DNA from: Ochromonadaceae sp. CCMP2298
Taxonomy: Eukaryota; Sar; Synurophyceae; Ochromonadales; Ochromonadaceae
NCBI GenBank assembly: GCA_026770595.1
Contig: MU634168.1
Location: 1-14,924, forward strand
Direction of reading: 5' to 3'
Length of the DNA: 14,924 nucleotides
Shown: positions 12,201 to 14,924 of the stretch, one piece after another
Layout: every line of letters begins with the position of its first letter
How positions within the stretch are numbered: position 1 is the first letter of the stretch
Made by a program: the position numbers and the translations under genes
Notes under the pieces: model-generated
The model's input: only the letters and a program-made list of their open reading frames with translations
The model's database searches: none
What the model was told of the DNA's origin: nothing

Positions 12201-14924
12201 TGTCTCCATCGCTACGGGGGTGAGCTCCACCAGTGCTGGCTCTATCTCGGTCACCGCTGGGGTAGGTTCTGCTCTCACTGGGGCTGACATCGCAATCTCT
12301 GCAGGTGATACTTCCCACAAACCTCAAGGTAAAACGGACCCTGGATCTGTGATCGGAGGCAAGCTGGCGTTCTCCAGCGGGGCAGGTGTGAATGGAGGCG
12401 CGACCACCGTGAAGAGCGGAGACGGCACCGCCGGTATGGGTGGTGCACTAACACTTGAGTCAGGTGCTGGTGCGAACAGTGTCGGCAGCTCAGTGACTCT
12501 CTCGGGAGGCACGGCAGAATCCGGAGGCTCTATTCTGATCGACGGCGGCTCGTCTGCGGGTAGTTCCGGAGGATCCGCAGTGCTCATCAGTGGATCGTCG
12601 AACATCGGAGCGTCCGGTTCGATCTTAATCGGATCAAAAGAGTCCACGTACAATACTGGCGACGTGGTCCTGGGTACGGGCGGGTCATCTTCTGGCGCCT
12701 CGGGTTCTATTCTCTTGTCAACAGGGGAGGGGGGCTCCACGGGCAGCATCGCGCTGGTAGTCGGTTCCAGCATGGACGAAACGGACACCGCTGGAAGTAT
12801 CTCTATGATTTCGGGCAGTGGATCTGCCGGCGGTTCGTTCACGGCCACTGCTGGGTCTGGCAGTGTCAGCGGGGGCAGCGTGTCCATCGCTGGCACAGCA
12901 GAAGCCTCTCTGACCACCACCCTGCGTATGCTGGAGGAGGATGGGGGCGAGGTTGTGATCTCCACTGGGTCGTCTTCTCTGTCCTCTGGGACGGTGTCGA
13001 TATCCACTGGCGATAGCGACTCAGATGTGGCGGGTTCGATTGCTATCCGCAGTGGTGTGAGCGTTGCTCCCCAGGGGGGTGATGTCATGCTGCAGGCTGG
13101 TGATACAAACCTAGGCCAGGGAGCCGTTGGCGGTCAGCTGTCAATCGGCAGCGGGGCTGGCATGGCTGGCGGTGACGTTACTATCATGAGCGGTGACGGC
13201 AGCGCAGGTGCTGGTGGTTCAATCGCTGTCGTAGCTGGTGCGGGCACTGCTGGAGCAGATGTGGACATCACCGCAGGCGCAGCCACACTTGGCAGTGGCG
13301 GAAAGGTCAACTTGAGTGGTGGTGCCGGCGAGTCTCTGGCTGCTGGTGGAAACGTTGCCATCAGTGGAGGAAATTCCATGGCGGCGGGGGGTCGTGTTAC
13401 GATTGCCAGTGGGAGTAGCCAAGGAGCCTCCAGTGGCTCCGTCTCTATCCAAACCGGTGATGCCTCCAGCGGGGAAACGGGCGGCATTTCCATTGCTGTG
13501 GGTTCTCAACTACTCGCTGGCAGTGCTAAAGACTTCATCGGTGGCGACATCTCAGTACAGGCGGGGTCGGGCAGTGTGCCTGGTTCTGTCGTTCTTGAAT
13601 CCGGCGCCTCATCCACATCGTCGGGCGGCTCCTTGTCTCTCTCGGGCAAGGATGGTGTAAAGTTGGAGTCTTTCGGCTCCAATGGTGCATCTGGATCTGT
13701 CGTCCTCGGGACGGGTACCGCTGCCGGGGCCTCTGGTTCGCTCATGATTGCAACCGGTGACGCTCAGGGTGCTGCAGGAAGCATTTCGGTGAAGAGCGGC
13801 AACGGAGCCGATGCTGGTTCCATCATGATCCAATCGGGTGATTCCTCTACCGGAGCAGGCGGAGACCTTGCACTTGCTAGTGGCTCCGGTGCCGAGGGGG
13901 GTTCCGTATCGATTGAATTGGGTGCGGGGGCGCAGGGTGCTGGCGGTAGCTTCATCGTGGAGGCTGGTGCTGGCACATCAGGTGGCGATGTATCTGTGGT
14001 AGCAGGATCGTCTTCGGACGGTGTTGCATCTGGAGGGACGTTGTCGCTCGGTGGTGGTGACGTCACGCAGGGTGGAGCAAACGGAGGAGATGCTTCCATA
14101 TCTGCTGGATCTGCCTTTGCTGGTGATGGAGGCAGCTTACTCCTCGTTTCCGGCTCTAGCGCCAGTGGATCCAGTGGGTCGATCGCAATCGCTACTCCCA
14201 CCGTCAGTCACCCCACGGCTACTAGTTCCGGTTCCATCGATCTCCGAACAGGCGATGTGAGTGCTGGTGGAGCTGGCGATGTTACCATCTCCGCAGGTTC
14301 CTCCAGCTCTGTTGGTGGTTCCGTCTCAGTAGTTGCTGGCGCGGGTCCCGCAGGTGGCTCCGTCTCAATCGCTTCCGCCACTGGTTCTAACTCTGGTGGT
14401 GACGTGAGTATTTCCAGCGCAGCATCGGCATCTATCACTGCCCAAGATTCTGTCGAGATTTCCACTAGTAGTTCCCAAACTTCTACTGGCACCATTCGGC
14501 TGAGTTCTGGTGACAGCCTCACGGCAGAGGCGGGAAGTATTTCCCTATCTGCTGGTCTGAGCTCAGCGGATTCAGCCGTCGGAGCGCTCGTATCTATTGT
14601 TGCTGGCGACATCCCATCTGACAATCTGCGGCGTGGCCTGCAGCAGGGAGGGTCGGTCCTAATCGGCGGTGGCTCTGGCCCTACCGGTGGAGATGTGGAC
14701 ATCCAGAGTGGGTCAGGAACTGCTGGCGCTGGAGGTGACGTATCAATCGAAGCAGGTGCCGGCACCAGTTCTGCTGGAGGTAGTATTCTCCTGAATGCGG
14801 GCAAGTCTACAGGTGAAATGGCGCCTGCAGGTAATGTTGAAATTGCCGCTGGAACCTCCGCTGGTGCTTCTGCTGGCGGCACGATCGTCATTGCCGCTGG
14901 TTCTTCGAATGAAGGTGCTGGTGG
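1..14924 (+). CDS. Giant Gly/Ser/Ala-rich repeat protein, internal fragment open at both ends
   Basis: Frame 1 carries 4,974 consecutive sense codons and runs off both edges, so the true start and stop lie outside; the first in-frame ATG (37) is internal. The translation is almost entirely short units with the pattern [SDA]-[VIL]-x-[VIL]-x-[ASTG]-G-(x3-14)-[GS]-G, grouped into a higher-order unit of about 262 residues. Reading codon by codon I found no Cys, two Trp (positions 7 and 1039, both in S1 elements), about seven Tyr and about nine His; Asp and Glu appear to exceed Lys and Arg. Alternating hydrophobic residues followed by small-Gly turns suggest stacked beta-strands, a beta-solenoid or beta-roll rod (inference). 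An extracellular, cell-surface or structural role is plausible but unproven. I do not recognise the family. No catalytic motif, signal peptide, coiled coil or membrane helix is visible. A non-coding origin is very unlikely given the intact frame and protein-level periodicity. Confidence 0.95.
283..1026 (+). repeat. Higher-order unit 1, complete (A+B)
   Basis: S1 is a short irregular stretch at 283-312 (MFATRNNTLI). Part A follows with TG and AG coils, the minimal coil GQGAVGGD at 469-492, then coils ending in GG (VNIDGG, VNVRGG, VLLAGG, LELSGG). S2 is at 778-804 (ATPTSSVLS). Part B has two TG coils and the minimal coil GSGAAGGS at 952-975. About 17-18 coils in 248 residues make this a good reference unit. 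Confidence 0.8.
1027..1812 (+). repeat. Higher-order unit 2, complete, B lacks its minimal coil
   Basis: S1 is long (1027-1092) and holds the second Trp of the window, at 1039, in the context GIWETT. The A minimal coil GSGAVGGD lies near 1285 and S2 at 1591-1614 (TSADAAVS). Part B departs from the norm: it uses GG coils (LQVRGG, VSVEGG) and has no GxGAxGGS coil before the next S1. Confidence 0.75.
1813..2259 (+). repeat. Higher-order unit 3, short: part A without part B
   Basis: The weak S1 at 1813-1836 (ETSAHVGA) is followed by TG coils, a long loop at about 1984 (GENIAGDSDVQGG), the A minimal coil GAGPVGGD near 2047 and GG coils. It then runs through GMGAEGGS (near 2233) straight into the next irregular element at 2260. 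No S2 is seen. The unit is about 340 bases shorter than the mean, which fits loss of a part B with its flanking S2; the following irregular element may be an S2/S1 fusion. Confidence 0.7.
2260..3060 (+). repeat. Higher-order unit 4, complete
   Basis: The opening irregular element (2260-2331) is one of the longest, with VVVEG and AKFGT stretches. The A minimal coil reads GQGATGGN (near 2530), with Asn in place of the usual Asp. S2 is at 2842-2865 (SSAQSSSS). The B minimal coil is GAGSVGAS near 3019, having lost the second Gly of the GG pair. Confidence 0.75.
3061..3849 (+). repeat. Higher-order unit 5, complete
   Basis: S1 spans 3061-3117 (LSMTGASQTSIQT and following). The A minimal coil is GEGPIGGD near 3325. 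S2 is at 3634-3660 (ATRAGGPST). The B minimal coil is GAGAVGGA near 3778. One of the rare Tyr codons is at 3436, in a GG-Y-V-S-I coil. Confidence 0.8.
3850..4641 (+). repeat. Higher-order unit 6, complete
   Basis: S1 spans 3850-3897 (ADLTLGSTDTDA at its centre). An AGD loop begins at 4048, followed by the A minimal coil GVGASGGS at 4102-4125, with Ser in place of Asp. S2 (4417-4452, QSANGAKNAATS) is longer than most and carries two Lys. The B minimal coil is degenerate: GTGRSNGN near 4567. Confidence 0.75.
4642..4953 (+). repeat. Higher-order unit 7, short: extra part B
   Basis: The S1 here (4642-4722) is long and holds a polar stretch, KTTQQDALK. Only about five coils follow: IRVAT, NVSLSTG, SVSISLG, SASIDAG, and the minimal coil GNGAVGGS near 4882. 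The next S1 comes only 312 bases after this one. Coil order matches a part B (S2 to S1) rather than a part A, so the simplest reading is duplication of a B module of about 100 residues. Confidence 0.7.
4954..5721 (+). repeat. Higher-order unit 8, complete
   Basis: S1 is 4954-5001 (DSASIATRSQTAGA). An AGD loop with charged residues (AGDSRSDQGG) starts at 5155, then the A minimal coil GSGAAGGD near 5206. S2 is 5515-5541 (QSADSQKAS). The B minimal coil is GEGAVGGS near 5656. A Tyr sits in a GG-coil loop at 5344. Confidence 0.8.
5722..6477 (+). repeat. Higher-order unit 9, complete
   Basis: S1 is 5722-5772 (TAVGSQVTIGSQS). The A minimal coil is GNGARGGD near 5983. S2 is 6292-6321 (ARTSAAEGQT). 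The B minimal coil GQGKDGGD near 6436 has Lys-Asp and ends in Asp, as part A coils usually do. Part B is the shortest of the regular units. Confidence 0.75.
6478..7314 (+). repeat. Higher-order unit 10, complete, slightly long
   Basis: S1 is 6478-6540 (TKATIATSASSNLD). Two compact coils occur in part A: GAGAAAGD near 6619 and the expected GSGVQGGA near 6751. S2 is 7048-7071 (ITASGTQS). The B minimal coil is GNGAIGGS near 7231. The unit is about 50 bases over the mean, consistent with about one extra coil. Confidence 0.75.
7315..8100 (+). repeat. Higher-order unit 11, complete
   Basis: S1 is 7315-7350 (GTRSASFGTAAE). The AGD loop begins at 7501 and includes Glu-Lys. The A minimal coil is GSGSEGGG near 7552. 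A clear run of GG coils follows (ISGG, VAGG, VVGG, IRGG, LSGG). S2 is 7864-7890 (ASRVAEGQS). The B minimal coil is GSGASAGS near 8053. Confidence 0.8.
8101..8844 (+). repeat. Higher-order unit 12, complete
   Basis: S1 is 8101-8175, rich in Met and Phe for this protein (EMRIMSEGSATLGSF). The AGD loop at 8329 (AGDTVGADSQGG) leads to a coil with Tyr at 8371, then the A minimal coil GLGVSGGD near 8386. S2 is 8608-8634 (ASVGSTLSS). The B minimal coil is GSGSSGGS near 8785. Confidence 0.8.
8845..9657 (+). repeat. Higher-order unit 13, complete
   Basis: S1 is 8845-8889 (TGATSAFLGTASSAS). The AGD loop starts at 9043 (AGDNAQTDSAGG), followed by the A minimal coil GSGMVGGD near 9100. S2 is 9406-9429 (SSASGGTS). 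The B minimal coil is GSGMTGGS near 9580. Two eight-base G runs (8892-8899 and 9345-9352) occur in this unit without breaking the frame. Confidence 0.8.
9658..10470 (+). repeat. Higher-order unit 14, complete
   Basis: S1 is 9658-9702 (SDTVTITTTSAASET), a good example of the S1 type: an alternating Val/Ile/Thr strand with no Gly. The A minimal coil is GHGATGGE near 9904. S2 is 10216-10257, one of the longest (SSADVEAVTDGFSS). The B minimal coil is GSGDAGGS near 10390. A nine-base G run lies at 10108-10116. Confidence 0.8.
10471..11247 (+). repeat. Higher-order unit 15, complete
   Basis: S1 is 10471-10512 (SAVTVESFASTTSS). The A minimal coil is GSGATGGD near 10705. S2 is 11017-11055 (ASLNVATNEALES). 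The B minimal coil is GDGAEGGS near 11170. Part A is relatively rich in Asp (several GDG and GDA loops near 10789-10905). Confidence 0.8.
11248..12102 (+). repeat. Higher-order unit 16, complete, longest in the window
   Basis: S1 is 11248-11277 (NAVKVSSAQS). An AGD loop at 11431 is extended with two Pro and a Leu-Glu (AGDLSSSPALEGIPSGG), then the A minimal coil GTAAAGGD near 11506. S2 is 11815-11856 (QSADDASLAPTSSS). The B minimal coil is GSGFNGGT near 12028. At 855 bases it is about 70 over the mean, explained by the long AGD loop, long S2 and long loops in part B. Confidence 0.75.
12103..12894 (+). repeat. Higher-order unit 17, complete
   Basis: S1 is 12103-12153 and contains Arg, Asn and two Pro (ADLSLLTRPSNLLP). 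The AGD loop at 12301 is the most polar of the set (AGDTSHKPQGKTDPG). The A minimal coil is GAGVNGGA near 12385. S2 is 12631-12657 (GSKESTYNT). The B minimal coil is GSGSAGGS near 12817. Confidence 0.8.
12895..13647 (+). repeat. Higher-order unit 18, S2 element missing
   Basis: S1 is 12895-12942 (EASLTTTLRMLEEDG), the most charged S1. The AGD loop is at 13096 and the A minimal coil GAGMAGGD near 13153. The coils then run VTIASG, VSIQTG, ISIAVG with no S2-type break, so the S2 coil appears to have dropped out; an unusual loop (SQLLAGSAKDFIGG, from 13504) lies in part B. The B minimal coil is GSGSVPGS near 13570. Confidence 0.7.
13648..14415 (+). repeat. Higher-order unit 19, complete
   Basis: S1 is 13648-13689 (KDGVKLESFGSNGA). 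The A minimal coil is GSGAEGGS near 13882. S2 is 14191-14229 (ATPTVSHPTATSS), sharing the ATPT opening with the S2 of unit 1. The B minimal coil is GAGPAGGS near 14341. Confidence 0.8.
14416..14924 (+). repeat. Higher-order unit 20, cut by the window end
   Basis: S1 is 14416-14487 (ASASITAQDSVEIST at its core). The AGD loop at 14602 is long and basic (AGDIPSDNLRRGLQQGG), followed by the A minimal coil GSGPTGGD near 14668 and AG coils up to the edge. S2 would be expected near 14970, just outside, so the gene should continue for at least the rest of this unit. Confidence 0.75.

Noticed and set aside
1-14924. RTX-type calcium-binding nonapeptide repeats
   Set aside because: The GGxGxDxUx pattern at nine-residue spacing is not present; units are 13-18 residues with a different layout of Gly and hydrophobic positions.
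1-14924. Collagen-like or silk-like protein
   Set aside because: There is no Gly-X-Y triplet register, Pro is scarce, and there are no poly-Ala blocks; alternating V/I/L strand residues point to a beta structure instead.
1-14924. CRISPR array or DNA satellite
   Set aside because: Repeats are conserved as protein but not as exact DNA, unit lengths vary, and the reading frame is kept throughout.

Overview
The whole window is the inside of one giant gene. Frame 1 of the + strand stays open from base 1 to base 14924: 4,974 full codons plus two bases, with no stop, and the register does not shift. Neither the start nor the end of the gene is present. I see no promoter, ribosome binding site, terminator, RNA gene, CRISPR array, insertion sequence or splice boundary, and no stretch over 300 bases falls outside the reading frame.

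The protein is built from a Gly/Ser/Ala-rich unit of about 13-18 residues: a short alternating strand such as xVxIx, a small residue plus Gly, a variable loop, and a closing GG or SG. I estimate 300-350 such units. This looks like a beta-solenoid or beta-roll rod. I recognise no enzymatic domain, signal peptide or membrane segment.

A second repeat level lies above the short one. Two irregular elements recur in a fixed order: S1 (21 copies) and S2 (16 copies). S1-to-S1 spacing averages about 787 bases (262 residues) over 17 regular intervals. Each regular unit has a long part A (S1 to S2, about 480-575 bases) and a short part B (S2 to next S1, about 190-300 bases). Each part has one characteristic minimal coil, roughly GxGAxGGD in A and GxGAxGGS in B, about 320 bases apart. 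Three intervals are off-size. Positions 1813-2259 look like A without B. Positions 4642-4953, and probably 1-282, look like an extra B. The unit at 12895-13647 has lost S2.

The window does not identify the organism. Base composition is moderately GC-rich, and synonymous codons are used evenly, so DNA copies are diverged while the protein pattern is kept. A large repetitive secreted or surface protein of a microbial eukaryote such as an alga, or a giant surface protein of a bacterium, would both fit. I lean weakly to the former, on general impression only. The many shorter open frames, including a 467-codon one on the minus strand, are by-products of the biased composition of this one protein.
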